A stretch of 64,000 nt of DNA from Bacteroides sp. ET71. GTDB lineage: Bacteria; Bacteroidota; Bacteroidia; Bacteroidales; Bacteroidaceae. Location of the stretch: positions 186,001 to 250,000 of the forward strand of contig NZ_JAMBLS010000001.1 of NCBI RefSeq assembly GCF_023336905.1, given 5' to 3'. The notes under the pieces are model-generated. The model was not told where the DNA came from. It did not search any database and saw nothing but the letters and a program-made list of their open reading frames with translations. The position numbers and the translations under genes are program-made. Below are positions 34,332-42,146 of this stretch, one piece after another (the stretch's first letter is position 1; every line of letters begins with the position of its first letter).

Positions 34332-34475
34332 AGGAGACATAGGAAGTGCCGCATCCTTGCGGCACATTCACCAGGTGCTATAGGAGGTGCCGCATCCTGC
34401 GGCACATTTACTATACAACATACTAAAAAAACATTCAGAAAACGTGTGATGGCGTGCCGCAAAGATGCAGCATCT
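34332..34475. repeat. REP-like repeats, copy 3 (three hairpin words)
   Basis: GTGCCGCATCCTTGCGGCAC near 34349-34368, GTGCCGCATCCTGCGGCAC near 34388-34406, and a degenerate inverted copy ATGGCGTGCCGCAAAGATGC near 34449-34468. Fills the convergent gap between the HAD gene and the Wzz-like gene, so it may end both transcripts. Confidence 0.75.
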
Positions 34476-34476
34476 C

Positions 34477-35556
34477 CTAATACACGCTCTTGCCGACGCT
34501 TATTTTCTTTTTAACTCCGAAGAAACCAATCCTGGCATATCCTGTCAGCAGGCCCAGCAAGGCAAAGGCCGCCATGTATTTCACCTTCGAAGGCGAAGCA
34601 GGACGGACAGGCGTCGTGGCAGGCTGTATGACGGCAAAGACCGGACGCACACGGATGACTTGTGTTTCTGCGGCATGCATTTGCAGAGTGGTGCGGGTAT
34701 ATTCTTGATAAGCTTGCGCAGTCAGGATACGCAGCTTGACGAGTTCCTTCTGAGCATTACGGGTAGCCAGATTACGGTTGCGATCCTCAAAGGCGGCCTG
34801 TATTTCTTGCGCCTGATAGTATTTTTCTCGAGCTTGCTGTTGCAATATTTGGGCAGCAACCAAGGCCTCCCGTTTTTTATTGGTACGGTATTCGGTGACA
34901 TAGGCCTGTATGCGACGACTTACACTATCGGCCACTATGCGGGCTACCAGCGGGTCTTGCATACGGCAAGCAATGCTGACAGTGCGGGTCTTTACGTCTG
35001 GCGATATGCTGATACGGGAATTGATAGCAGAGGCGATACCCGTGTCCTTGGCAGAGAGGGCGAGGATGGTGGGGATGCTGTCTGAAAGGGCGGCGGTGTA
35101 GTTGCTCTCCACCTTGCGGGGATTGTCGAAGAAAGAGCCGGTGAGAAGGCCGACCACCTTGCTGAAAGCGGTCTGTAAGAAGGACCACCACGGGCGATGC
35201 TGGTGTTGGTCGATGTAGTTGTAAAGGGTAAGGGTGCTGTCAGGAGGACAGTCAATGGTCTGTACGGGGATGTCGAACAGGGCGGTGAGGAAAAGGGGCG
35301 AGCTGACAATGTGCGGGTAGTAGTCGGGGGTGATGGCGTCGCGCTCCTTGGTCTCGTTCAGGAAGGTGCCCGACCAACCTTCCGGGGCATCATTGGTTGT
35401 GCGTTCGCTGATGCTCTCGGGGGCAAGAAGGATGCCTGCCTCATACTCTTTGGGAATACAGAGGGCGATAAACAGGCCTACCACAAGACCAATGCCGACG
35501 GCTTTCAGGAGGAAGCGGCGGTGCTGCCAAGCTAATTGTATTTTGAGCTTGTTCAT
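34477..35556 (-). CDS. Wzz-like two-pass membrane protein, locus A
   Basis: 359 residues. Membrane segments near 17-35 (LKAVGIGLVVGLFIALCIP) and near 325-345 (KYMAAFALLGLLTGYA), with a large periplasmic coiled-coil domain between (EKYYQAQEIQAAFEDRNRNL) and the pre-TM2 proline motif FAVIQPATTPVRPASP. This is the Wzz/chain-length-determinant layout without a kinase. Close paralogue of the protein at 54899-55984 (shared LSAKD.GIA, CRMQDP, RVRPVFAVIQPATTPV). No polysaccharide genes are near; its neighbour is a surface lipoprotein, followed by a terminator. I see no promoter of its own, so it is likely expressed by read-through. Function in this setting unknown. Confidence 0.88.
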   Translation of the reverse strand: MNKLKIQLAWQHRRFLLKAVGIGLVVGLFIALCIPKEYEAGILLAPESISERTTNDAPEGWSGTFLNETKERDAITPDYYPHIVSSPLFLTALFDIPVQTIDCPPDSTLTLYNYIDQHQHRPWWSFLQTAFSKVVGLLTGSFFDNPRKVESNYTAALSDSIPTILALSAKDTGIASAINSRISISPDVKTRTVSIACRMQDPLVARIVADSVSRRIQAYVTEYRTNKKREALVAAQILQQQAREKYYQAQEIQAAFEDRNRNLATRNAQKELVKLRILTAQAYQEYTRTTLQMHAAETQVIRVRPVFAVIQPATTPVRPASPSKVKYMAAFALLGLLTGYARIGFFGVKKKISVGKSVY

Positions 35557-35577
35557 GAATGGGTGAACGGAATGGGA

Positions 35578-35620
35578 TTAAACCACAGATGGCACTGATT
35601 GTGCGGATGAACACTGATTT
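35578..35620. repeat. Dispersed AACCACAGAT-type repeat
   Basis: TTAAACCACAGATGGCACTG followed by AACACTGATTT, a short simple repeat common in Bacteroides intergenic DNA. A related copy lies at 40652-40699. Confidence 0.5.
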
Positions 35621-35627
35621 GTTGTTG

Positions 35628-35665
35628 AAAAAAAGGCCGCCCCATTTTGTTTTTGAGGCGGCCTT
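35628..35665 (-). terminator. Terminator between lipoprotein A and Wzz-like A
   Basis: Arms AAGGCCGCC (35633-35641) and GGCGGCCTT (35657-35665); on the minus strand followed by seven T (35634-35628). Placed 30 bases after the lipoprotein stop and 72 before the Wzz-like start. Confidence 0.88.
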
Positions 35666-35694
35666 CTTTAATTATTTATCAGTCAATGCTTGTC

Positions 35695-38313
35695 TTAAAG
35701 CAATATGATACCACTTTGGCTCTGGAAGAGAGTCAGCATTTGAACTGAAATTGCAGTAGGCGTACCACTTTCAGCCAGTCCTTCACCTGTAACAGCTTTC
35801 ATCCACTCGCTCAGTGCCATATAGAAGGCAGCAGAAGCCCAAGGTTCATCACTACCAGGAAGATGGTCAAACAGATTAGGACCTTTAGAGTTCAAATCAG
35901 TTACTACATCATCCAAACTAACGGCGCTAATTGCTGCTGCATAAGTATCGAAAGTAGACTTAACTTCCTGTGCCAACGCTGCATTGGGATCGCTTGATTT
36001 TTCTACAGTACCGTCAGCAATACCGCCTTGGATATACTGGTCAACATAGTAGAGTTTCTCATCGCTCTCTACCTTAACTGTACCAACCTTATTGATGAAA
36101 TCCTTCGTAGTAGTAGTGTTGTTCACATACAGCGTACCTTCGTTGTTGATAACAGCATCGTCTGCCAATACCAGAGGAGTACCATCATCAACCAGAGGAA
36201 TAGCAATTTCAGAAGCAAGCGTCAGTTCGCTACCCTTCAAGATATCGATGTTACCTTGCGGCTCTACGTCAGTGATCGTGTTTGCACCTTCTTCAACCGT
36301 GATGTCGGCCACCTTGCTGTACTTACCTCCAGCTTTGCGAACGATAGAAGCACCACGCATGATGATGTCAATATTCTCCAGAGAGTTGAGGTATTCTGCA
36401 TTAGAACCTTCTTCGTATCTGTTACCTTCGCCGGCTGCACGTGCTTGAGCGTTCAGATCCAGCTCAACACCATTGCTCAGGATCAGCGTGTTGATCTGTG
36501 CATAACCCTTCTGGCTATTGCTTGACTCCAGCTCCATCAACGTGTTGATTTCACCGATAGTATTAGGCTCATTGTTATCCATTTCGTAAGCAATGATACC
36601 TTCTTGACCAACAGCGGGATAAACGTATGCACCGAATTCTACGATAACCATATTGTTGTTTTCCAACTTGTTGCCATAGGTAAGATTGTTCTTGTCAGCA
36701 GAGATAGAAGCCTTTGCACCAGCCTTGATAGTACCGTTGTTTTCAATGCTGGAAGCAATCAGGTTAACCACTTCGTTACGGTCGATACCAACTTTCAGTG
36801 TAGCACCCTCATTAACGACGATGTTCGTAGTATAACGAGTGTCGTTAGTAATCAAGTGAGCGGGCCATTCTACTTCACCATTGATGACCAACTTGCGGCT
36901 ACCCGTGTTGAGCACGATGTCAACATTATCCGGAGTCTTGAGCTGTTCACCATTTTCGATGAAGTTCAAGTCACCACCCAGCGTAAATACTACTTGATTG
37001 TTGGCAAATACCTTACCGGCATTTTCCAACTCATTAACCAAAGTTACCAAGTCGTTCCAGTGCTTAACTGTCTTGATGCCGCTGGTAGCAGGAGTAAAGT
37101 CCTTAACTGTCAGGTTAGCAGTCATAGACTCGGGAGTCTGAGGTACACCTCTGGAACCCGGTTCGCCCAAGATGTTCTGAACCATTGAGAACTTTTCACC
37201 CCTCTGAGCATCGTCAAACATCTGCTTCAAGTTAGTAGCAAGTGTTTCACTGTTAGTGTTGTTTACAGCAAAGGTACCCAGCTTCCAATCACCGTTTGCA
37301 CTCTTAACAGTAACTTTTACAGAGGGGAACTGACGATCCGTATATGTTGCACCCTTTTGGAAGGGGAAAGCGAAAGCACGCAGCGTGTTGTTCTTTGCCA
37401 ACGTAAAGTTATTGTTCGCAATAGCAGTACGCAGATAGTTAACCTTAGGAGCCTGGTCAGTAAGAATAGCCTTACTGGTACCGGTAGCAGCTACAGCAGC
37501 CTTATCCAGTTCTTCTCTCAGTTCTTTGTCACCACGTGCAGAACCATCATCATTGATAGTCTTCGGCAAGTAGCGAGGAGACAAAGTAGCAGAAGGCGTA
37601 ATAATATTATTATTAGAACCACCTACGCTGATTTGCATTTCCGTGATGATCATGCTCTTCAGATAATCTGAAGCGATCTTAGCTTCCGGAGTAGCAACTA
37701 CACCGATGGCGTTCACCATAGGACTGAGAACGAACTCGCTCTCCAAAGTCATTGTGCTCTCGTCTACATCGGCATACTCAATGAAGTCTTGAGCAGAGAG
37801 GTAAAGAGAGTTCTTATAAACATCAGATTTGAAAGAATCGTCGGTCTGAGGCACATCGTTTGGAGCAACAACCTTCAGCTTGCTACCGGAGGTCATTCTT
37901 TGGAAAGGCCAGTAAGCGAAGTAAGCACCTTGATAAACGTCGGCCTGTGTTTGCCACCAACCATCACTTTGCAATGTAAAGAGGATATTGGCATAAAGGT
38001 TATTGTCAGTAGTCCAACCTGAGCCGCTTGCCCAGTCAGAATAAAGCTGCTCTTTATCAATAGCAGTTTTGTACTTGTACCAACCTAATCCAATCTGGTC
38101 ACCCGTCTCCCATTGTCCATTCTCATTAATACGGGTATCGGCCGATCCGTCATTGATATTCATCTTCATGCCGGACGACACGAGGTCTGCACCGATCACT
38201 TCACCTGCCTCGTTAATGACGGTGTTGTTTTGTTCAGTCTGAAAATCGTCGTTTGTACAAGCGGCGAAGCAGGCTGCCAGTGCACATGCGCTGAATAAAA
38301 CTCTTTTCTTCAT
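35695..38313 (-). CDS. Large fimbrillin-like surface lipoprotein, locus A
   Basis: 872 residues. Lipoprotein signal MKKRVLFSACALAACFAAC with Cys19 followed by TNDDF, an acidic export signal for the cell surface. Residues about 55-75, ADTRINENGQWETGDQIGL, are the W..GD.IGL motif at the start of fimbrillin-like (Mfa/FimB-type) domains. From about 440 onwards come N-G-T rich beta rungs (SIENNGTIKAGAKASISADK; INNEGTLYVNNTTTT) that suggest a beta-helix or stalk. Same N-terminal plan as the 938-residue protein at 56091-58907 but the rest diverges. Likely adhesin or surface fibre subunit; role inferred from fold only. Preceded by a 33-residue peptide gene. Confidence 0.85.
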   Translation of the reverse strand: MKKRVLFSACALAACFAACTNDDFQTEQNNTVINEAGEVIGADLVSSGMKMNINDGSADTRINENGQWETGDQIGLGWYKYKTAIDKEQLYSDWASGSGWTTDNNLYANILFTLQSDGWWQTQADVYQGAYFAYWPFQRMTSGSKLKVVAPNDVPQTDDSFKSDVYKNSLYLSAQDFIEYADVDESTMTLESEFVLSPMVNAIGVVATPEAKIASDYLKSMIITEMQISVGGSNNNIITPSATLSPRYLPKTINDDGSARGDKELREELDKAAVAATGTSKAILTDQAPKVNYLRTAIANNNFTLAKNNTLRAFAFPFQKGATYTDRQFPSVKVTVKSANGDWKLGTFAVNNTNSETLATNLKQMFDDAQRGEKFSMVQNILGEPGSRGVPQTPESMTANLTVKDFTPATSGIKTVKHWNDLVTLVNELENAGKVFANNQVVFTLGGDLNFIENGEQLKTPDNVDIVLNTGSRKLVINGEVEWPAHLITNDTRYTTNIVVNEGATLKVGIDRNEVVNLIASSIENNGTIKAGAKASISADKNNLTYGNKLENNNMVIVEFGAYVYPAVGQEGIIAYEMDNNEPNTIGEINTLMELESSNSQKGYAQINTLILSNGVELDLNAQARAAGEGNRYEEGSNAEYLNSLENIDIIMRGASIVRKAGGKYSKVADITVEEGANTITDVEPQGNIDILKGSELTLASEIAIPLVDDGTPLVLADDAVINNEGTLYVNNTTTTKDFINKVGTVKVESDEKLYYVDQYIQGGIADGTVEKSSDPNAALAQEVKSTFDTYAAAISAVSLDDVVTDLNSKGPNLFDHLPGSDEPWASAAFYMALSEWMKAVTGEGLAESGTPTAISVQMLTLFQSQSGIILL

Positions 38314-38350
38314 GTTACTTATAAATTTGTTTGGTTCTCTTGTTTTTTTT

Positions 38351-38365
38351 GCGAGACCGTCTTGC
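38351..38365. promoter_or_regulatory. Near-palindrome upstream of lipoprotein A
   Basis: GCGAGACCGTCTTGC, 15 bases, near-perfect dyad, preceded by T8. Lies between the peptide stop and the lipoprotein ATG (112-base gap). Could be a regulatory or processing site. Confidence 0.3.
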
Positions 38366-38425
38366 TATGATAGCCTCTTGCTTTTGTTACTAATAAATTT
38401 CTATTCTCTTACTCCACCAATAAGG

Positions 38426-38527
38426 TTACCATTCTTCATCCTTCGGAATACTGAAGTTGTACCCTTTCTCAACCTCCACTTCTACAATCTCCACTTCGGG
38501 AGCCACGTAATTCAAAACTTTCTCCAT
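38426..38527 (-). CDS. 33-residue peptide, locus A
   Basis: ATG at 38527, stop TAA at 38426. Sequence begins MEKVLNYVAPEVEIVEVEVE and ends KGYNFSIPKDEEW. No signal peptide, no membrane segment; strongly acidic, with an alternating E-V pattern. The first 13 residues are identical to the 42-residue peptide at 59002-59130, after which the C-terminus diverges completely. Same place in both copies of the locus: directly behind an identical promoter leader and ahead of the large lipoprotein. Short frames with APEVEV-type cores occur widely in Bacteroides; I know of no established function. Confidence 0.72.
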   Translation of the reverse strand: MEKVLNYVAPEVEIVEVEVEKGYNFSIPKDEEW

Positions 38528-38697
38528 TGTTGTTTAATTTTAATTGATTAATACTATGTTATTTATGCTATTTTTCCGTATTTTTGCCTTCGCTATTATT
38601 CCTTTCCTTTCCTTGGCTCCGTACGAAATACGGTGCAAATATGATTAATATTATTCGTTCCACCAAGAAAAAAATGCTTTTTTTTATCTTTTTTTCT
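38489..38697. repeat. 209-base leader repeat, copy A
   Basis: Identical, base for base, to 59092-59300 (offset 20603). It covers the first 13 codons of the peptide, the peptide ribosome-binding region, a promoter and an upstream T8-ATC-T7 tract. Divergence starts sharply at both ends. Confidence 0.92.
38619..38667 (-). promoter_or_regulatory. Promoter and start-site hairpin of locus A
   Basis: Minus strand CTTG (38667-38664), 20 bases, CATATTTG (38643-38636), one mismatch to TAnnTTTG, followed by CACCG as in many Bacteroides promoters. A hairpin CCGTA-cgaaa-TACGG (38619-38633) falls at the expected transcript start, so the RNA would begin within or at the stem. Leader to the peptide ATG is about 100 bases. 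Confidence 0.6.
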
Positions 38698-38795
38698 CTA
38701 AAGCCACTTCGGAAAGCATGAGACAAGCCTCGGAAGGCGATAATTGGCTTCAAAAATGTCTTTCCGGCTTAAAGTCTGTTTAAAATTCATTTTCT

Positions 38796-38890
38796 CTGTC
38801 ATCCTGAGCGCAGTCGAAGGATCCCACTATACGTCTGAAAAGTATTAGAGAGATGTTTCGACTTCGCTGCGCTCCGCTCAACATGACAGA
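38796..38890. repeat. CTGTCATCC...ATGACAG element, copy A
   Basis: Ends CTGTCATCCTGAGCGCAGTC and GACTTCGCTGCGCTCCGCTC with ATGACAG form an imperfect long inverted repeat. About 90% identical to 59404-59497 and, shortened, to 61507-61590. Confidence 0.75.
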
Positions 38891-38968
38891 TACTACACAA
38901 TGCATAAACTAGATTTCAGTACCTTCTTATATCTAGCCCAAAATCCTACCAAAGTCGTTTCTCCTCCC

Positions 38969-39027
38969 TACTTCCTCCCTACCTCGTCCCTGTTATAAGA
39001 CAAGGACGAGGTAGGGACAAGGTACGA
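38969..39027. repeat. Long CCTACCTCGTCC hairpin, copy 2
   Basis: Arms TCCCTACCTCGTCC (38976-38989) and complement (39004-39017), loop CTGTTATAAGACAA. It stands at the distal end of the leader of locus A. The rest of the gap 38528-39195 is covered by the repeats and the MATE promoter. Confidence 0.8.
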
Positions 39028-39156
39028 ATTTGGTACGGGCTTGTGGAGAGAGAAACACCTGCCGGAGAGTCTCTCAAAAAGACATATCCGGCAAGCTTCA
39101 GACAGAGGCGGACGGGATAATGAGGCACTGAAACCACAGCTTCCGTAATTCGGGTA

Positions 39157-39187
39157 TTTGCCAAACCATAAAAAACATCTACCTTTG
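39157..39187 (+). promoter_or_regulatory. Promoter of the MATE gene
   Basis: TTTG (39157-39160), 19 bases, TACCTTTG (39180-39187): full consensus. The expected start of transcription (about 39194) falls two bases before the first ATG at 39196. Confidence 0.78.
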
Positions 39188-39195
39188 CCGATGTT

Positions 39196-40617
39196 ATGAA
39201 GAAAGACAAGACAGACAGCCTTTTATTGCTCATCCGCAACGGTCAGGCCATGACCCTGCGACAGCAATTGCGACTGACCGTAGAGCTCAGCATCCCCAGC
39301 ATTGTGGCACAAATATCGGCCATTGCCATGCAATACATCGACGCAGCCATGGTGGGCCGCTTGGGTGCCGGCGCCGCAGCCAGCATCGGACTGGTGTCTA
39401 CCACTACCTGGCTTTTCTGGGGGACTTGCAGCGCAGCAGCCACGGGTTTTTCCGTGCAGGTGGCACACCATGTGGGGGCGTCACGTCTGGCCGAGGCACG
39501 GGCTGTCTTGCGGCAGGCCATTCTTTCCGTATCCATCTTCAGCTTGGCATTGGCAGGCATCGGGGCTTTAATCAGCGGAAGCTTGCCTGTATGGCTGGGG
39601 GGAACAGAGGAAATCAACAGAGGGGCATCCGCTTACTTCCTGATTTTCGCCCTTTCTCTCCCGCTGCTCCAACTCAACTTCCTGGCGGGCAGCATGCTGC
39701 GGTGCAGCGGCAATATGCGGGTGCCGGGATTGCTCAACGTACTGATGTGTCTGCTGGACGTGGTGTTCAACTTCTTCCTTATCTTTCCCACACGCGAGGT
39801 GGAGTGGTTCGGCCTCAGCCTGCACATGCCGGGCGCCGGACTGGGCGTGACAGGCGCTGCGTTGGGCACTGCGGCAGCCGAAGCCGTGGTGGCCGGGTTG
39901 ATGATGTGGTATCTGATAGCCCGCTCCAACGACCTGAAGCTGAAAGGCGAACGGGGCAGTTTCCGTCCGACGTGGGGCACCGTGCGCAAGGCCCTGCACA
40001 TTGGTCTGCCGATGGGTGTGGAGCACATCGTCATCTGCGGCGCACAGATTATGACCACCGTCATCGTGGCACCGCTAGGCGTTTTTGCCATTGCCGCCAA
40101 TTCGTTCGGCATCACCGCCGAGAGCCTGTGCTACATGCCCGGCTACGGCATTGCCGATGCCGCCACTACCCTGGTGGGCCAAAGCCTGGGTGCCGGGCGC
40201 AAGGACTTGACACGCCGCTTTGCACGCATCACCGTGGGCATGGGCATGGCAGTGATGGGGGTGATGGGCGTCATACTCTACGTGGGGGCGCCGCTCATCA
40301 TGGGCAGCATGACACCCGATGCCGAGGTGCAGCGCTTAGGAGTGGAGGCCTTGCGCATCGAAGCCTTTGCCGAGCCGATGTTCGCCGCCGCCATCGTGGC
40401 CTACGGCGTGTTTGTGGGTGCAGGCAACACATTGGTGCCTTGCCTGATGAACTTCTTCAGCATCTGGGCTGTACGACTGACACTGGCTGCCGCCCTGGCT
40501 CCTTCGATGGGACTGAACGGAGTATGGCTGGCTATGTGCATCGAGCTTTGCTTCCGCGGCCTTATCTTCCTGATAAGATTGGAAAGGGGGAAATGGATGA
40601 AAATCAGCCGACAGTAG
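39196..40617 (+). CDS. MATE-family efflux transporter
   Basis: 473 residues, twelve membrane segments, with the two-fold MATE repeats: ELSIPSIVAQISAIAMQYID and MVGRLGAGAAASIGL in the first half, MGVEHIVICGAQIMTTVIVA in the second. Exports cationic drugs or metabolites by Na+ or H+ antiport. If transcription starts at about 39194 the ATG at 39196 would be almost leaderless; the next in-frame ATG at 39250 (MTLRQQLRLTVELS) would fit a normal leader and still leaves a complete transporter. Substrate unknown. Confidence 0.92.
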   Translation: MKKDKTDSLLLLIRNGQAMTLRQQLRLTVELSIPSIVAQISAIAMQYIDAAMVGRLGAGAAASIGLVSTTTWLFWGTCSAAATGFSVQVAHHVGASRLAEARAVLRQAILSVSIFSLALAGIGALISGSLPVWLGGTEEINRGASAYFLIFALSLPLLQLNFLAGSMLRCSGNMRVPGLLNVLMCLLDVVFNFFLIFPTREVEWFGLSLHMPGAGLGVTGAALGTAAAEAVVAGLMMWYLIARSNDLKLKGERGSFRPTWGTVRKALHIGLPMGVEHIVICGAQIMTTVIVAPLGVFAIAANSFGITAESLCYMPGYGIADAATTLVGQSLGAGRKDLTRRFARITVGMGMAVMGVMGVILYVGAPLIMGSMTPDAEVQRLGVEALRIEAFAEPMFAAAIVAYGVFVGAGNTLVPCLMNFFSIWAVRLTLAAALAPSMGLNGVWLAMCIELCFRGLIFLIRLERGKWMKISRQ

Positions 40618-40651
40618 ACGCTGAAATTCAGTTTGTGCCATAAATGAGGAT

Positions 40652-40742
40652 TTAAACCACGGATAACACAGATATAACAGATGACCACAGATGTAACCAT
40701 TGCCCCGGGCGTTGTTCTCCCCCGCCAAACGGGGGAGAACAA
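40652..40742. repeat. Dispersed repeat plus perfect 13-base hairpin after MATE gene
   Basis: AACCACGGATAACACAG-type repeat (40652-40699), then TTGTTCTCCCCCG (40712-40724) with its exact complement (40730-40742) and a 5-base loop. The hairpin may end the MATE transcript. 40744-40787 then matches 61579-61619 (CTCAACATGACAGAGAGA core). Confidence 0.65.
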
Positions 40743-40892
40743 TACTCAACATGACAGAGAGAGCGATTTTTAAACGAAAGGCTCTAAACCGGAATGATTA
40801 CGTAAAAGGCAGCTACTATTTGCGTCCTAACTAAATCCTCATTCATAATATAAAAATGTGAACAATTACTTAACTACTAATTGCTGAACACT

Positions 40893-42056
40893 ATGGACTA
40901 TAATTTCGACGAACTTATCACACGGCGTGGCACAAACTCTTACAAGTGGGACTCGGCTGCCGATGCCGACGTGCTGCCCATGTGGGTGGCTGACATGGAC
41001 TTCCGCACCGCCCCTGCCATCACCGAAGCCCTGCGCCGGCGGGTGGAGCACGGCATCTTTGGCTATACACGCGTGCCTCAGACGTATTACGAAGCCGTAG
41101 CCTCCTGGTTTGCCCGCCGGCACGGATGGAGCATGCAGACTGACTGGATTATGTACACCTCGGGCGTAGTGCCTGCCCTCTCGGCCATCATCAAGGGGCT
41201 GACCGTGCCTGGCGACAAGGTGATTGCCCAGACGCCGGTCTACAACTGCTTCTTCTCCTCCATCCGCAACAATGGGTGTGAACTGCTGGCCAATCCGCTG
41301 CGGCGCGAGGGCGATACGTACCGCATGGACTTCGACGACCTGGAGCGCAAGGCTGCCGACCCGCGTGCCAGGCTGCTCCTGCTCTGCAATCCGCATAACC
41401 CCGCCGGACGTGTCTGGATGCGCGACGAGCTGGCACGCCTGAACGACATCTGCCTGCGCCACGGCGTGCGGGTCGTGTCAGACGAGATACACTGCGAGCT
41501 GGTATTCTCCGGCCATACCTATACGCCCTTTGCCTCCGTGTCTGCGGAATGTCTGGCCAACTCCATCACCTGCGTATCGCCCAGCAAGGCGTTCAACACC
41601 GCAGGCCTGCAGATAGCCAGCATCATCTCGTCCGATGCCGACATCCGCGCACGCATCGACCGGGCCATCAATATCAACGAGGTGTGCGATGTCAATCCCT
41701 TCGGTGTCATCGCGACCGAGGCTGCTTATTCCGCTGAAGGCGAAGAATGGCTGCTCCAACTAATCGCCTACCTGGAGGAAAACGACCGTGCCTTCCACGC
41801 CTTCTGTGCCGAACACCTGCCCCAATTCCCCCTCACCCGACTGGAAGGGACCTACCTGGAGTGGATGGACTGCACAGCCCTGCACCTGTCTTCGGGAAAG
41901 CTGGAACACGTTCTCCTGGAGAAAGCACAACTCTGGCTCAATGCCGGTACCATGTATGGCTCCGAAGGCGAAGGTTACATGCGATGGAACATTGCCTGCC
42001 CGCGCAGCCGGATGCTGGAAGGACTGGAGCGGTTTGCGGAGTTCTTGCAGAAATAG
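40893..42056 (+). CDS. MalY/PatB-type PLP-dependent C-S lyase or aminotransferase
   Basis: 387 residues from ATG at 40893 (MDYNFDELITRRGTNSYKWD); the earlier TTG is unlikely. Fold type I aminotransferase: PMWVADMDFRTAPAI, LLLCNPHNPAGRVW, VVSDEIHCELVFSGH and SPSKAFNTAGLQ with the PLP lysine at 232. The YKWD...DVLPMWVADMDF start is the MalY/PatB mark, so cystathionine beta-lyase activity is the best guess. Single gene with a hairpin terminator. metY at 50231 also acts in sulfur amino-acid metabolism. Confidence 0.92.
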   Translation: MDYNFDELITRRGTNSYKWDSAADADVLPMWVADMDFRTAPAITEALRRRVEHGIFGYTRVPQTYYEAVASWFARRHGWSMQTDWIMYTSGVVPALSAIIKGLTVPGDKVIAQTPVYNCFFSSIRNNGCELLANPLRREGDTYRMDFDDLERKAADPRARLLLLCNPHNPAGRVWMRDELARLNDICLRHGVRVVSDEIHCELVFSGHTYTPFASVSAECLANSITCVSPSKAFNTAGLQIASIISSDADIRARIDRAININEVCDVNPFGVIATEAAYSAEGEEWLLQLIAYLEENDRAFHAFCAEHLPQFPLTRLEGTYLEWMDCTALHLSSGKLEHVLLEKAQLWLNAGTMYGSEGEGYMRWNIACPRSRMLEGLERFAEFLQK

Positions 42057-42065
42057 AACAACGAA

Positions 42066-42109
42066 GTCGGATAGGCACAGCACAAGGATTCTCTCTGTGC
42101 CTTCCCGAC
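42066..42109 (+). terminator. Terminator after MalY/PatB-type gene
   Basis: GTCGG (42066-42070) and GGCACAG (42074-42080) pair with CTGTGCC (42095-42101) and CCGAC (42105-42109); followed by a weak pyrimidine run TTCTTCTTA. Confidence 0.65.
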
Positions 42110-42146
42110 TGACCTTCTTCTTATCAATCACTTAACCTGAATACAC

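Noticed and set aside
38426-38890. CRISPR-like array or phase-variation invertase site in leader A
   Set aside because: Repeats are not regularly spaced, no recombinase gene is near, and both loci have the leader in the same orientation.
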